Source: Oceanisphaera avium (GTDB lineage Bacteria; Pseudomonadota; Gammaproteobacteria; Enterobacterales; Aeromonadaceae). Taken from it: a stretch of 64,000 bases of DNA. The notes under the pieces were generated by a model. That model did not search any database. It was not told the DNA's origin and worked only from the letters and a program-made list of their open reading frames with translations. Positions 16,398-25,344 of the stretch are shown here, in pieces. The number at the start of each line of letters is the position of its first letter. The first letter of the stretch is position 1. A program made the translations under genes and the position numbers. Location of the stretch: positions 1,302,001-1,366,000 of the forward strand of contig NZ_CP021376.1 in NCBI RefSeq assembly GCF_002157875.1, read 5' to 3'.

Positions 16398-16447
16398 AAT
16401 GTACAATATTTATAATTAATCGCCAACTGTAGGTTATTTTGTACATT
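16398..16447 (+). promoter_or_regulatory. Inverted operator pair upstream of hipB
   Basis: AATGTACAA at 16398-16406 and its exact reverse complement TTGTACATT at 16439-16447 are 32 bp apart. The second copy abuts the hipB ATG at 16448. HipB-type antitoxins bind palindromic operators over their own promoter, so this is a likely autoregulatory site. Both copies contain the self-complementary hexamer TGTACA. No strong Shine-Dalgarno is present. Confidence 0.65.
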
Positions 16448-16690
16448 ATGGATTATTTAGAGCTAGGCAAAATAATACGCGAACTACGCCAACAGAAAAA
16501 AATTTCGCAACAACAAATGGCCGACCATTTGGCGATGTCTCGCACCACAATCAATGCTTTTGAACTGGGCCGTTCGGGCGACGTTGGTCTGAGGAAGGTC
16601 ATGAAAATGCTGGATTATTTGGGCTATGAAGTCTCAATTCGTGAAAAATCTCCGTTCCCTACCTTTGAGGAGCTACGCGATGGCCATTAA
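16448..16690 (+). CDS. hipB: HipB-like antitoxin (XRE-family HTH)
   Basis: This small 80-residue protein is essentially one helix-turn-helix domain: LGKIIRELRQQKKISQQQMA followed by the recognition helix region MSRTTINAFELGR. It should bind DNA and neutralise the downstream kinase. The ATG at 16448 is chosen over an in-frame TTG at 16439, which lies inside the operator copy. Its last 11 bp overlap the hipA start, the usual arrangement for translational coupling of antitoxin and toxin. Confidence 0.88.
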   Translation: MDYLELGKIIRELRQQKKISQQQMADHLAMSRTTINAFELGRSGDVGLRKVMKMLDYLGYEVSIREKSPFPTFEELRDGH

Positions 16691-17852
16691 TAAAAAGTCT
16701 TTGTCTGTAAGGGTAGCGGGACAAGCCGCCGGTGAGTTATTTAACGAACAAAACGAATTTATATTTCGTTATGACTCTGACGCAGCGCAGCAAGATTTTG
16801 TTTCGTTAACCATGCCGGTGCGTGGTAGGGATTATTCACATTCTGCATTACCTCCATTATTTGAAATGCACTTACCCGAGGGATATTTGCTATCAGTATT
16901 ACAACGTCATTTTGCTAAGCTCAATGGTGCCGATGACCTAAGTTTGTTGAAGCTATTAGCGCCTAGCGTACGCGGACGAGTTCACTATCAGACAAACACA
17001 GACACAACTCAGCCCCTAGAACTAACCGATTTACTGTCACCCGCTGCAGGATTATTCGACGAACTAGTCGCTCGTTTTGCTTTGCACTCACCTGTGAGTG
17101 GTGTGCAGCCCAAGGTGTTGGCGCAGATCCAAGATAAAGCTACCTTGTGTATAGAAGATTACATAGTTAAAGCTTGGGGACCAGATTATCCACAGTTAGC
17201 ACTCAACGAATATTGGTGCATGCGGGTATTAAAAGCTGCGGGCATTACAGTGCCCGAGTTTTATTTATCTGACGATGGCGCGCTTTTTATCATGAAGCGT
17301 TTTGACTTTACATCCTCAGGGCAATGGCTCGGTTTTGAGGACATGTGCGTATTAGCAGCAAAAAGTCGCCAACAAAAGTACGAAGGCAGCTACGAACAGC
17401 TAGCTAAAACCATTGCCAACTTTGTTTCCCCTGCACATAAAGTCACAGCATTGCAGCAGTTTTTTAAGATGTTGGTGCTGAATAATCGTTTACAAAATGG
17501 CGATGCTCACTTAAAAAATTTCGGCCTCTTGTATGAAGACATCTATAATATCTGGTTGGCACCGGCTTTTGATGTGGTTAGTACTACGGCCTACATTAAA
17601 AATGATGTGTCGGCTTTAACTTTAATGGGCAGTCGTAAATGGTGGGCACGTAAGCATCTGTTAACATTTGGCGTTCAACATTGCGCATTAACTCAAGCAC
17701 AGGCAAATGCTTTATATGACGAGTGCGAGCAAGCAATGCAGCGAGTAGCAACGCAAATACAGCAGGCATTAGTCACAGAGGAAGTGGCTGACAAACAGCA
17801 GATACTTACACATTTACTGTCATGTCTGACACCAGACCAAATAATAGAGTGA
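16680..17852 (+). CDS. hipA: HipA-family serine/threonine kinase toxin
   Basis: HipA kinases phosphorylate translation factors such as glutamyl-tRNA synthetase and cause growth arrest or persistence; the target here is unknown. From the ATG at 16680 (MAINKKSLSVRVAG) the length is 390 residues, near that of E. coli HipA. The N-terminal coupling domain spans about 1-110. The glycine-rich loop is SGVQPKVLAQ, the likely ATP-contacting lysine is in DYIVKAW, the catalytic loop is NGDAHLKNFGLL and the metal-binding Asp is in APAFDVVST. All look intact. The start overlaps hipB by 11 bp. Confidence 0.9.
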   Translation: MAINKKSLSVRVAGQAAGELFNEQNEFIFRYDSDAAQQDFVSLTMPVRGRDYSHSALPPLFEMHLPEGYLLSVLQRHFAKLNGADDLSLLKLLAPSVRGRVHYQTNTDTTQPLELTDLLSPAAGLFDELVARFALHSPVSGVQPKVLAQIQDKATLCIEDYIVKAWGPDYPQLALNEYWCMRVLKAAGITVPEFYLSDDGALFIMKRFDFTSSGQWLGFEDMCVLAAKSRQQKYEGSYEQLAKTIANFVSPAHKVTALQQFFKMLVLNNRLQNGDAHLKNFGLLYEDIYNIWLAPAFDVVSTTAYIKNDVSALTLMGSRKWWARKHLLTFGVQHCALTQAQANALYDECEQAMQRVATQIQQALVTEEVADKQQILTHLLSCLTPDQIIE

Positions 17853-18113
17853 AAAGGACTGACTGAGATAAAGCTGTGAAGAGAAACTGCTAATACAGTG
17901 CCAAGCGCACAAATGTAGTCGCGTGCTTTAACAGCGAAAACCAGCGCAGTTAACTCCCATGCAGATGTTCATCCCAGAACATTTCCGGTTGAAAGGTCTA
18001 GTGCAACCAATAACGGTACCTTTTTAAGCGCAAACCAATGCCGCCAAGATCAAGGTAAGCCCTTCATGAGTCTGATAAAGTAGCGAACAAGTTTCCAATA
18101 TTAAAGCGCCACT

Positions 18114-18710
18114 ATGTCGGTTGACTATTACCAGCAACAAGCCAATTCTTTTTATCAAAGCACCGTCGGTGTTGATATGGCGCCGCTGTATGATCGGTTT
18201 TTGCCTCACCTTCCGGATGGCGGCCATATTATTGATGCAGGTTGCGGATCCGGTCGCGACAGCCTGCATTTTGCTAATTTAGGTTTTAAAGTTAGCGCCT
18301 TCGATGCCAGCCCGGCATTAGTGGAATTGGCTCAACAACATACCGGCTTAGCCATCAGCGTCTGTCGCTTTGAACAATTTAACGTTATTGCTCCCGCCGA
18401 AGCTATCTGGGCCTGTGCCTCTTTATTACATGTACCCAGATCAGAACTCGCTCAAGTCATGGCGCACTTATGCACGCAGTTAAAAGCCGGCGGCATTTTT
18501 TATTGTTCATTTAAATATGGCCAAGGCGAAGTGGCCAGAGACGGGCGCCACTTTACCAATCTCGATGAAGCAGGTTTAAACGAGTTAATCAGCGAACTGC
18601 CACTGACATTAATTGAGCATTGGCAAACCGGCGATCTGCGCCTAGGGCGAGAGCAAGAACGCTGGCTTAATGCCATTTGTAAAAAGCAGTTAATTGAGGA
18701 TGCGAGTTAA
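18114..18710 (+). CDS. Class I SAM-dependent methyltransferase
   Basis: The 198-residue protein has a Rossmann methyltransferase core: motif I IIDAGCGSGRDSLHFA, the acidic residue of motif II in VSAFDASPALV, and WACASLLHVPR at the motif IV position. It resembles the TehB/SmtA-like small-molecule methyltransferase group and lacks the NPPY/DPPY signature of DNA amino-methyltransferases. The stop overlaps the ATG of the next gene (TAATG), so the two are translationally coupled. No good Shine-Dalgarno precedes the ATG. The substrate is unknown. Confidence 0.88.
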   Translation: MSVDYYQQQANSFYQSTVGVDMAPLYDRFLPHLPDGGHIIDAGCGSGRDSLHFANLGFKVSAFDASPALVELAQQHTGLAISVCRFEQFNVIAPAEAIWACASLLHVPRSELAQVMAHLCTQLKAGGIFYCSFKYGQGEVARDGRHFTNLDEAGLNELISELPLTLIEHWQTGDLRLGREQERWLNAICKKQLIEDAS

Positions 18711-21214
18711 TGAATACTCCACAACTGCTCACCGGTGGCAGTGCTCAAGACCCTAGTTTCAATCAGCCGTTATTACCGTGCTTATTAACCGCCATTAATA
18801 ATACGGTGCAAGATAGCCAGATAACGATTGCCGTATCCTTTATTCGCCACAGTGGTTGGCGACTACTACAGGATGCTTTATTTGAAGCATTAAACAGAGG
18901 CGTGAAACTTATCATCGTCACCTCAGATTATCTTGATGTAACAGAGCCTGTGGCACTGCGCGAAATGATGCTATTGGCTGAACGCGGTGCTGAAATCAAA
19001 ATCTATGAAAGCGCCAGTAATGCCGGCTTTCACCTTAAATCTTATCTTTTTATCCAGCATAATGATCAGCAACGAATAACGGGCTTAGGTTTAGTGGGCT
19101 CCAGCAATATTTCAAAAGCCGCTCTCACCTCATCGCTGGAATGGAATTGGCAGCTCAAAGTTAATGATGCGCTAACCAGTGATGCAGCTCAGAGTTTGCT
19201 GGCATTGCAGGCCCAACTAGCCAAGCTAAAACAAGACTCACGGGTAGTACCGCTCAGTCATTACAGGATTGATGCGTATCTTCAGCGCTATCAAGATAGC
19301 CCTTTAACCCAGCTGCGCACTATTACCGGTGATCATGCCAGTGATGATGAAACCCTACGCGAAACGCCATTACCCAATGCAGTACAAGAAGCAGCGTTAG
19401 CCGCTTTGCAGCAGACTCGGCAACTGGGCTTTAAGCGCGGTTTGGTGGTGATGGCCACCGGCCTTGGTAAAACATGGTTGGCCGCTTTTGATGCCCGTCA
19501 GCTTAAAGCTAAAAAGCTATTATTTGTTGCTCATCGCGATGAGATTATTCGTCAAGCACAAGCCACTTTTATTCGCATGAACCCCAGTGCCCACACCGGT
19601 TTATATAATGGCCAACAGCAGCAAGCAGCGGATTGGCTATTTGCCTCAATACAAACCTTAGGCCGCGACCATCACTTGCAGCAATTTGCCCACGATCATT
19701 TTGACTACATCATAGTGGACGAATTTCATCACGCCACGGCACCGACCTATCGCCGTTTATTAGATCACTTTCGCCCGCAGTTTTTACTCGGCCTCACCGC
19801 TACCCCAGATCGCACCGACCAAGCGGATATTCTCGCCTTATGCGATGACAACTTAGTCTTTGAACGAGGTTTGCGTGATGCCATTGTCGAACGGCATTTA
19901 GTGCCTTTTATTTACCAAGGTGTGTATGACGAATTTATCAATTACGACGAAATTCCCTGGCGTAATGGCCGTTTCGATCCACAAGCGCTAGACGCGGCCT
20001 TCGCCAGTCAAAAGCGGGCAAAACATGCATTAGAAAAGTGGCTAGAGTTTAGCCAAAGTCGCACCTTGGCGTTTTGTATCTCCACTCGTCATGCCGACTT
20101 TATGGCGCGCATTTTTAATGCCGCCGGCATCAAGTCCGTCGCCATTCATTCCAAATCAGCCATGCCGCGCAACCAGGCGCTCACCGAATTAGCAGACGGC
20201 ACCTTACAGGTTATTTTCTCTGTCGACTTATTTAACGAAGGCACCGACTTACCAGCCATCGACACCCTGTTAATGCTGCGCCCCACCGAATCGCGCATCG
20301 TATTTTTGCAGCAACTCGGGCGCGGTTTACGGCTGTGCGCCGGCAAGACTCACTTGATGGTGGTGGATTTGGTGGGCAGTCATAAAGCTTGTTTGTTTAA
20401 ACCCGAATTACTGCGAGAAGTGACTCAGGCGGTAACCGGCACGGTAGACACCGCCACACCCAGCTTACCCGATGGCTGCTTTATCAATCTTGAGCCGCAA
20501 TTGCTGCCCTTGATGGACCAACTGCGTTACGGCGGCCGCGTTAAGGTAGTGGACGATTATCGCCGTTTAAAAGAACAACTCGGTTATCGACCCACGGCCG
20601 TGCAAGCGTTTCAAGCAGGGTTTGATTTCACTAAGCTGCGCAAGAAACATGGCAGCTGGTTTGAATTAGTATTTAGTGAAGATGACCTAACTCCATCACA
20701 AATTAGGGTATTAGATAAACTTAAAGACTTTTTGCTAATCGGTATCGAAACCACTCCGCTCACCAAGAGCTTTAAAATCATCTTGCTGCAAGCTTTGCTC
20801 GAAATAGACGGTTTATCCAAACCACCAACTTTACAGGCACTGGCCGAGCAATCTCGCTATGTATTAGAGCGCCAGCCCGACTTATTGCAGCTCGACTTAT
20901 CCGCCACCCAGCAAGCCATGACAGCCGACTCAAAAGCTTGGTTAAGTTACTGGAAAGGTAATCCGATTAAACATAGCAGTAATGTAGGCAACAACCGAAA
21001 AGTGGCTGAAGCAGGGAAAGATTACGACATAGCTGCCGCAGCCCAAGATAAAACTGCTCAGTATTGGTTTAGTAGAAACAACGAACGCTACACGCCCGAC
21101 TTTAGCTTTCCCGAAACTGAGTTAGACACCCTGCACCAGATGATGCAAGAGTTGATCGATCTACGACTGGCGGAATATAAGCGTAGAAAAACTAATGCTT
21201 TGGCCAAACATTAG
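18710..21214 (+). CDS. PLD-like nuclease / SF2 helicase fusion protein
   Basis: The 834-residue protein has an N-terminal phospholipase-D-like domain (about 20-170). It shows an HxK motif in FHLKSYLF followed by LGLVGSSNISKAAL. An SF2 helicase core (about 220-600) follows: Walker A VMATGLGKTW, DEFH box in IIVDEFHHA, motif III GLTATPDR, and motifs V-VI FNEGTDLPAID and QQLGRGLRLC. The C-terminal region (about 600-834) is unassigned. Such HKD-nuclease/helicase fusions occur in restriction-like and DNA-repair contexts. Coupling to the methyltransferase suggests joint action. The specific function is not established. Confidence 0.85.
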   Translation: MNTPQLLTGGSAQDPSFNQPLLPCLLTAINNTVQDSQITIAVSFIRHSGWRLLQDALFEALNRGVKLIIVTSDYLDVTEPVALREMMLLAERGAEIKIYESASNAGFHLKSYLFIQHNDQQRITGLGLVGSSNISKAALTSSLEWNWQLKVNDALTSDAAQSLLALQAQLAKLKQDSRVVPLSHYRIDAYLQRYQDSPLTQLRTITGDHASDDETLRETPLPNAVQEAALAALQQTRQLGFKRGLVVMATGLGKTWLAAFDARQLKAKKLLFVAHRDEIIRQAQATFIRMNPSAHTGLYNGQQQQAADWLFASIQTLGRDHHLQQFAHDHFDYIIVDEFHHATAPTYRRLLDHFRPQFLLGLTATPDRTDQADILALCDDNLVFERGLRDAIVERHLVPFIYQGVYDEFINYDEIPWRNGRFDPQALDAAFASQKRAKHALEKWLEFSQSRTLAFCISTRHADFMARIFNAAGIKSVAIHSKSAMPRNQALTELADGTLQVIFSVDLFNEGTDLPAIDTLLMLRPTESRIVFLQQLGRGLRLCAGKTHLMVVDLVGSHKACLFKPELLREVTQAVTGTVDTATPSLPDGCFINLEPQLLPLMDQLRYGGRVKVVDDYRRLKEQLGYRPTAVQAFQAGFDFTKLRKKHGSWFELVFSEDDLTPSQIRVLDKLKDFLLIGIETTPLTKSFKIILLQALLEIDGLSKPPTLQALAEQSRYVLERQPDLLQLDLSATQQAMTADSKAWLSYWKGNPIKHSSNVGNNRKVAEAGKDYDIAAAAQDKTAQYWFSRNNERYTPDFSFPETELDTLHQMMQELIDLRLAEYKRRKTNALAKH

Positions 21215-21374
21215 CTGAATAAAATAATAAATGGCTACACAGAGGAAAGCACTGCAGCTTCAACACTCGCTACGTACTAGATGAACACTTAAGCAAACTT
21301 TATCACCTATCTGATTTAGGTTACTTAATTCATGAATGACAAACGGCTTTGCATCGGGAATTGGCGATATGACC

Positions 21375-21899
21375 TCATTTAGCTTGTAGGTCTGACAAGT
21401 ATATCTTTAAGGCGTAATGGAGCTCACTCACTTTATAAGTTGCTTGAGCGGGAAAGCGGATCAAAGGGAAAACAGCGGATTGGCATGCGTCTTCTAAAAA
21501 AGCATCTCTAATCTGTCTTTTAGCGCTGTTATGAGAGCGATCGTCCAGCTCTATGGCACATAAGAACGACAAGTCATGTTTGCGGCATAATACAAAGTCG
21601 AAGTGTTTGGCAGAGATCTTATTGAATGCCGTTTGCCACACGCCCTTTACCGTACTTTTTTGCGGTGTGAGCACGTCTGCTACCCGCACCTTACCAAAAA
21701 TAGCAGCGTCATCCCCTACCGCTTGGCTTAATACGCCGAAGAAGGAACGTTCAGCGGGAGTGAAGATCGCATTTAATCTTTTATACGGATGAATTAATTT
21801 TCTACTGCGAGCTTTAATACTTATCAAAACCACAACAATAAAAAACAAAACACTTAAAACAATTATTGATGTGAGCGACGTGAACAATTCCATATCCAT
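21375..21899 (-). CDS. DUF2726 protein, membrane-anchored nuclease-like
   Basis: This is a 174-residue protein. One N-terminal transmembrane helix (about 8-30, SIIVLSVLFFIVVVLI) is followed by a DUF2726 domain. Its restriction-endonuclease-like core is suggested by HFDFVLCRKHDLSFLCAIEL with a following DDRSH, an Asp...Glu-Leu-Asp pattern. A late arginine/phenylalanine motif, FPLIRFPA, fits the family. No function is assigned to DUF2726. It lies 25 bp downstream of the beta-CASP gene and is probably cotranscribed with it. Confidence 0.8.
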   Translation of the reverse strand: MDMELFTSLTSIIVLSVLFFIVVVLISIKARSRKLIHPYKRLNAIFTPAERSFFGVLSQAVGDDAAIFGKVRVADVLTPQKSTVKGVWQTAFNKISAKHFDFVLCRKHDLSFLCAIELDDRSHNSAKRQIRDAFLEDACQSAVFPLIRFPAQATYKVSELHYALKIYLSDLQAK

Positions 21900-21923
21900 T
21901 ATTTTGCTTCCTAGCGTTTGTGA

Positions 21924-23348
21924 TTAAGGGATCAGCACCTCTGTATCTGGCAGTAACTCGTTGAGCTTATGCTGCAATACAGCTTTGGCATGTGCTTCGC
22001 CGTGGACTAAGCGTATTTGTTTAGGTGGTGGGCTAATGGCGGTAGCAAAGTTAAGTAAATCGTCTTGGCCGGCATGGGCAGAATAGCCGCTAACTTGATG
22101 CACTTGGGCGCGAATAATATAGCGATGACCGTCCAGCTCTACCCAAGGCTCTGGCTTAGCTGAAACGGCAACCTCACTTGGAGTTTCATCGACCTGGTGA
22201 GGATTGAACGCGGGTCCATAGTCTAAAATAGCGCGCCCTGGCGTGCCTTCGGCTTGGTAGCCAACAAACAATACGTCGTTGCGGGACTCCCCCAATAGGG
22301 CTTTAAGGTAATTGACAACGCGGCCACCGGTGCACATGCCGGAGCCCGCTAGCACGATAAAGGGCTTATGGCTGCGAGCTAAATATTGCACGGCGTTTAA
22401 GTGATCTTGATGATTATCGATCACCGTCATTTGCTCAAAAGCCAAGGGATGGCGCCCAGCTTTAAGTCGCGCTTGTGCTTCAAGATTCCAAAACGGTTTT
22501 AGCTTACGATAAAGAGCAGTAAAGTTAGCAGCCAGTGGGGAGTCCACCACAATTTCAAGCTCCTGCCACGGTAAGTTGGGTGCCGCATGGCCTTGGCCAA
22601 ATTCGCTGATAATGCCTTCAATTTCATATAATAAATCTTGGGTGCGTCCCAGACTAAAGGCGGGGATCAATAAGGTGCCACCATCTGTCAGAGCATGCTC
22701 AATGGCGGCTTTTAAGCGTAAGCGGCGATCAACTCGACTGTCATGATTTTTATCGCCATACGTGCTTTCAAGAATTAACACATCTGCTGTAACGGGCGCT
22801 TGGGGTGGCATTAATAATGGCGAGTGCGGTGCGCCTAAGTCGCCACTAAACACAATAGTTTGGTTAGCAGTGGCACACTCAACATAAGCCGAGCCTAAGA
22901 TATGACCGGCTCTTTGCAAGCGAATTTTTAGCTCCATATCCGCGATGGGCTGCCAGTCGTTATAGGCCAGCGGGCAAAGTTGCGACTCAAGCTTGGCTAA
23001 TATCTGGGCGATTAACGCTTTATTTTTAGTAAAGCCGATTTTTAGCGCATCTTCTAATATGGCGGGCAATAAGAGTGCTGAGGGCGCCGAGCAATAAATA
23101 GGGCCCGTAAACCCTGCTGCTAGTAAGTAAGGAATACGCCCCACATGATCGATATGCACATGAGTAACAACCAAGGCGCGAAGCTGTTCAATGGCAAAAT
23201 CTATTGCTAAACCATCACGCTGCTCTCGGCCTTGAAATAATCCGCAGTCTATTAATATGCTCGCCTCGCCTACCTGTAATTGGTGGCAAGAACCGGTAAC
23301 GCCCTCTGTTGCACCGTGATGCAAAACAAAGATGGCCGCTTGCTGCAT
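21924..23348 (-). CDS. Metallo-beta-lactamase/beta-CASP ribonuclease-like protein
   Basis: This 474-residue protein belongs to the beta-CASP group of metallo-beta-lactamase hydrolases that includes RNA-processing nucleases (COG1236, YSH1-like). The zinc motif HVHIDH follows LVVTH. Other signatures are FSGDLG, ESTYGDK, the beta-CASP region with GSGMCTGGRVVNYL, SGYSAHAGQDDLL and the terminal LVHGEAHAK. The start has AGGAG 7-8 nt upstream. Stand-alone bacterial members probably cleave RNA, but the substrates are unknown. DUF2726 follows directly. Confidence 0.9.
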   Translation of the reverse strand: MQQAAIFVLHHGATEGVTGSCHQLQVGEASILIDCGLFQGREQRDGLAIDFAIEQLRALVVTHVHIDHVGRIPYLLAAGFTGPIYCSAPSALLLPAILEDALKIGFTKNKALIAQILAKLESQLCPLAYNDWQPIADMELKIRLQRAGHILGSAYVECATANQTIVFSGDLGAPHSPLLMPPQAPVTADVLILESTYGDKNHDSRVDRRLRLKAAIEHALTDGGTLLIPAFSLGRTQDLLYEIEGIISEFGQGHAAPNLPWQELEIVVDSPLAANFTALYRKLKPFWNLEAQARLKAGRHPLAFEQMTVIDNHQDHLNAVQYLARSHKPFIVLAGSGMCTGGRVVNYLKALLGESRNDVLFVGYQAEGTPGRAILDYGPAFNPHQVDETPSEVAVSAKPEPWVELDGHRYIIRAQVHQVSGYSAHAGQDDLLNFATAISPPPKQIRLVHGEAHAKAVLQHKLNELLPDTEVLIP

Positions 23349-23611
23349 TTGCGCGCTCCTTATTGAGTAAACTACACCTTGATAGCTGGCGCATTTGAAT
23401 CCAGTATAGTTAATGACGCACTGCTTGAGCAGGCAAATAAATAAAGGGAGCCAAGCTTAGTGCAAAAGCTGACGCACCTAAGGCGCCAAGGCTCGCTATG
23501 AGATGTCATTAAGCTACGCTTAGCAAAGGTGTGCTAATGATACGATTGAGTAGTACGCCCGCTTTTTTATCAAATTATTATCGTCTAACGACTATATAAG
23601 AGGAGATAGCC

Positions 23612-24079
23612 ATGCAGGTCACCAATTTCACGCAGCTTATTGATTGGACTCGCCAACTGCACCAGCAACTCGCTCAAGTATTAACCCGTGGTGGTGAGCT
23701 ACATTCACAAGAGCGCGCCCGGATGCTACTTAAAAGCTTAGCCGAACAAGAGCAAGAGCTGGCTAATACCCTTCACGAATTTGATCAACAAACCAAAACC
23801 GAAGCGCTAGATGCCTATGTCCCTTATTTATATTCGGCTTTTGAGCAGCGCCCTATTAATACCCAGCAAGTCTATACCCAACCTTTTGACCGTTTATCTA
23901 TTGCCGAAATCTCAAAGATGATGTTTGAGGTACACGATCAAGTGGTGGATTTTTATCAAAGGCTGGCTCAAGAAAGCCAAGTACCAGAAGCTAAAGAGTT
24001 AGTAGACTCCTTGCTAGAATTAGAGCAAGAAGCAGAAAAACAGATCGCCAGTAAAATTCAAGGAATGGAAGATATGTAA
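23612..24079 (+). CDS. Small helical protein, ferritin/hemerythrin-like appearance, function unknown
   Basis: This 155-residue protein is predicted by eye to be almost wholly alpha-helical. It is rich in Glu, Gln and Leu (LLKSLAEQEQELANTLHEFD, SLLELEQEAEKQIASKI), with regularly spaced Glu and His residues resembling a four-helix bundle. No signal peptide or membrane segment is present. AGGAGA precedes the ATG. It is a single gene between divergent and convergent neighbours. I do not recognise a characterised family with confidence; the metal-binding bundle idea is speculative. Confidence 0.75.
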   Translation: MQVTNFTQLIDWTRQLHQQLAQVLTRGGELHSQERARMLLKSLAEQEQELANTLHEFDQQTKTEALDAYVPYLYSAFEQRPINTQQVYTQPFDRLSIAEISKMMFEVHDQVVDFYQRLAQESQVPEAKELVDSLLELEQEAEKQIASKIQGMEDM

Positions 24080-24101
24080 CAGGAATTTGCGGACAAGTTG
24101 C

Positions 24102-24416
24102 TTATCTTTTGCGTTTGGCACGGGCTTGGCGCTGTGCCTTGCGCTCTTGTTTATTAGGTAAATGCTCACGCGTCGCTAACACTTGTTTTAACTCTTGGTA
24201 GGCGTTTTTCCAGACTTGGCTGTCTTTATAGCGAATAGGAAGTAATAACGAGGCTTTATCTTGGGCGGTTAGGTTTGAGCTTTCTGGGCAAGCGAGGAGT
24301 GCGCGTCGGCGACTCATTAAACTGCCGGTGTGCATAGCGTCAAGCTCAGCTAGGCTTTTAGGCGCAATCTCTTTAGGCGATAAAGACGGCTTAGCTAATG
24401 AACTCGACTCAGACAC
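24102..24416 (-). CDS. Conserved hypothetical basic small protein
   Basis: This is a 104-residue soluble protein with a Ser/Pro-rich N-terminus (SSLAKPSLSPKEIAPKS). The middle is MHTGSLMSRRRALLACPESSN, and the C-terminal tail is strongly basic (KQERKAQRQARAKRKR). The basic tail suggests binding to nucleic acid, but no domain is recognised. It is convergent with the helical protein upstream in the window, with only 22 bp between them. Codon use looks normal for the region. Confidence 0.7.
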   Translation of the reverse strand: MSESSSLAKPSLSPKEIAPKSLAELDAMHTGSLMSRRRALLACPESSNLTAQDKASLLLPIRYKDSQVWKNAYQELKQVLATREHLPNKQERKAQRQARAKRKR

Positions 24417-24488
24417 CCGCCACCTCGCCTATCACTAATGGGTTGTTATTCATTCTTACTACTACTTACCTCTACTTTTTTACCGGTA

Positions 24489-25241
24489 CTAGGCGCCTTT
24501 TAAGGCGGCAATGTGTTTCACTAATTTAGGCGGGTTCTCAATATCAAATTTTGCAGAATAACTTAATAGGTAATCTATTAATTGTTCATTGCCCATAATC
24601 GGCACATTAGAGTCATTAGCGATATTAGCACTCACATTATGATGACTAAATAATACCACTCCTTGGATCCAAGCTCGGGAGTGCTTCGCTTTTAACTCGC
24701 CCGACAATAACCAAATTAAGCGCTTAACCTGAGCAATGGGATTGCGCATGGTTTTACCATAAATGCCGCCTCTGCGACTCACTTTTTTAACGCGCCATTG
24801 GGCATCACTGTCGCTGCCACTAATACGCCCGCTATTGTGTTTTACTTCAATAATAAAAACGGCATTCGGCCCCACTACAATAATATCTGCTTCATTAAAG
24901 CCAGTGCGCGATCTTGCATTAGGAATATCTACTTGGTTATACACGGTAAAAGTGTCGGGGAGTTGGCGCAAGCGCTCCATTACTTTATCTTCACCTGCTG
25001 CACCTGCGAGTAACACCGGATGACTTTTTTGCAGCCACCAGCATAAGGCGATGAGCACTAATACCAATGGGGTCGCAGGCAAGTAAAAAGCAGACACCAC
25101 AAAGGCAATACCTAACCCGACTAATAGGATCAAGATACGATTGGTGCTTTTATAACCATGGGCATCTAATGTCAGCTTATTGGCAGTGACATAATCAAAA
25201 TTAGCCACAGTCTGCTCCCTAAGTGATGATTTTACAGACAA
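24489..25241 (-). CDS. NERD-domain (nuclease-related) membrane protein
   Basis: The 250-residue protein has two adjacent hydrophobic segments (about 33-66: ILILLVGLGIAFVVSAFY and LVLVLIALCWWL). A NERD domain follows: AGEDKVMERLRQLP, GFNEADIIVVGPNAVFIIEVKH, and the trailing W-x-V pattern. The D/E...E-V-K arrangement resembles restriction-endonuclease-like active sites. NERD proteins are thought to act in DNA or RNA processing, but the physiological role is unknown. It has a downstream neighbour of unknown function on the same strand. Confidence 0.88.
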   Translation of the reverse strand: MSVKSSLREQTVANFDYVTANKLTLDAHGYKSTNRILILLVGLGIAFVVSAFYLPATPLVLVLIALCWWLQKSHPVLLAGAAGEDKVMERLRQLPDTFTVYNQVDIPNARSRTGFNEADIIVVGPNAVFIIEVKHNSGRISGSDSDAQWRVKKVSRRGGIYGKTMRNPIAQVKRLIWLLSGELKAKHSRAWIQGVVLFSHHNVSANIANDSNVPIMGNEQLIDYLLSYSAKFDIENPPKLVKHIAALKGA

Positions 25242-25296
25242 GTTTAAGCGTTAATCATAACAAGTTGAGCCTCTGAGTAAAGTTTTGCTCGCGCAT

Positions 25297-25334
25297 AAAA
25301 AGCGCCGCCCTCTTATTAAGGGCGGCGCTTTTTT
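25297..25334. terminator. Strong bidirectional terminator after the MCP gene
   Basis: A perfect 11-bp stem (AAGCGCCGCCC / GGGCGGCGCTT) with a 9-nt loop is flanked by A-rich and T-rich runs on both sides. It ends transcription of the chemoreceptor gene on the minus strand. Confidence 0.93.
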
Positions 25335-25344
25335 AATTTACTTA

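Noticed and set aside
18024..18269. Minus-strand open frame overlapping the start of the methyltransferase gene
   Set aside because: It lies largely antisense to the methyltransferase core with no start signal; a shadow of the real gene.
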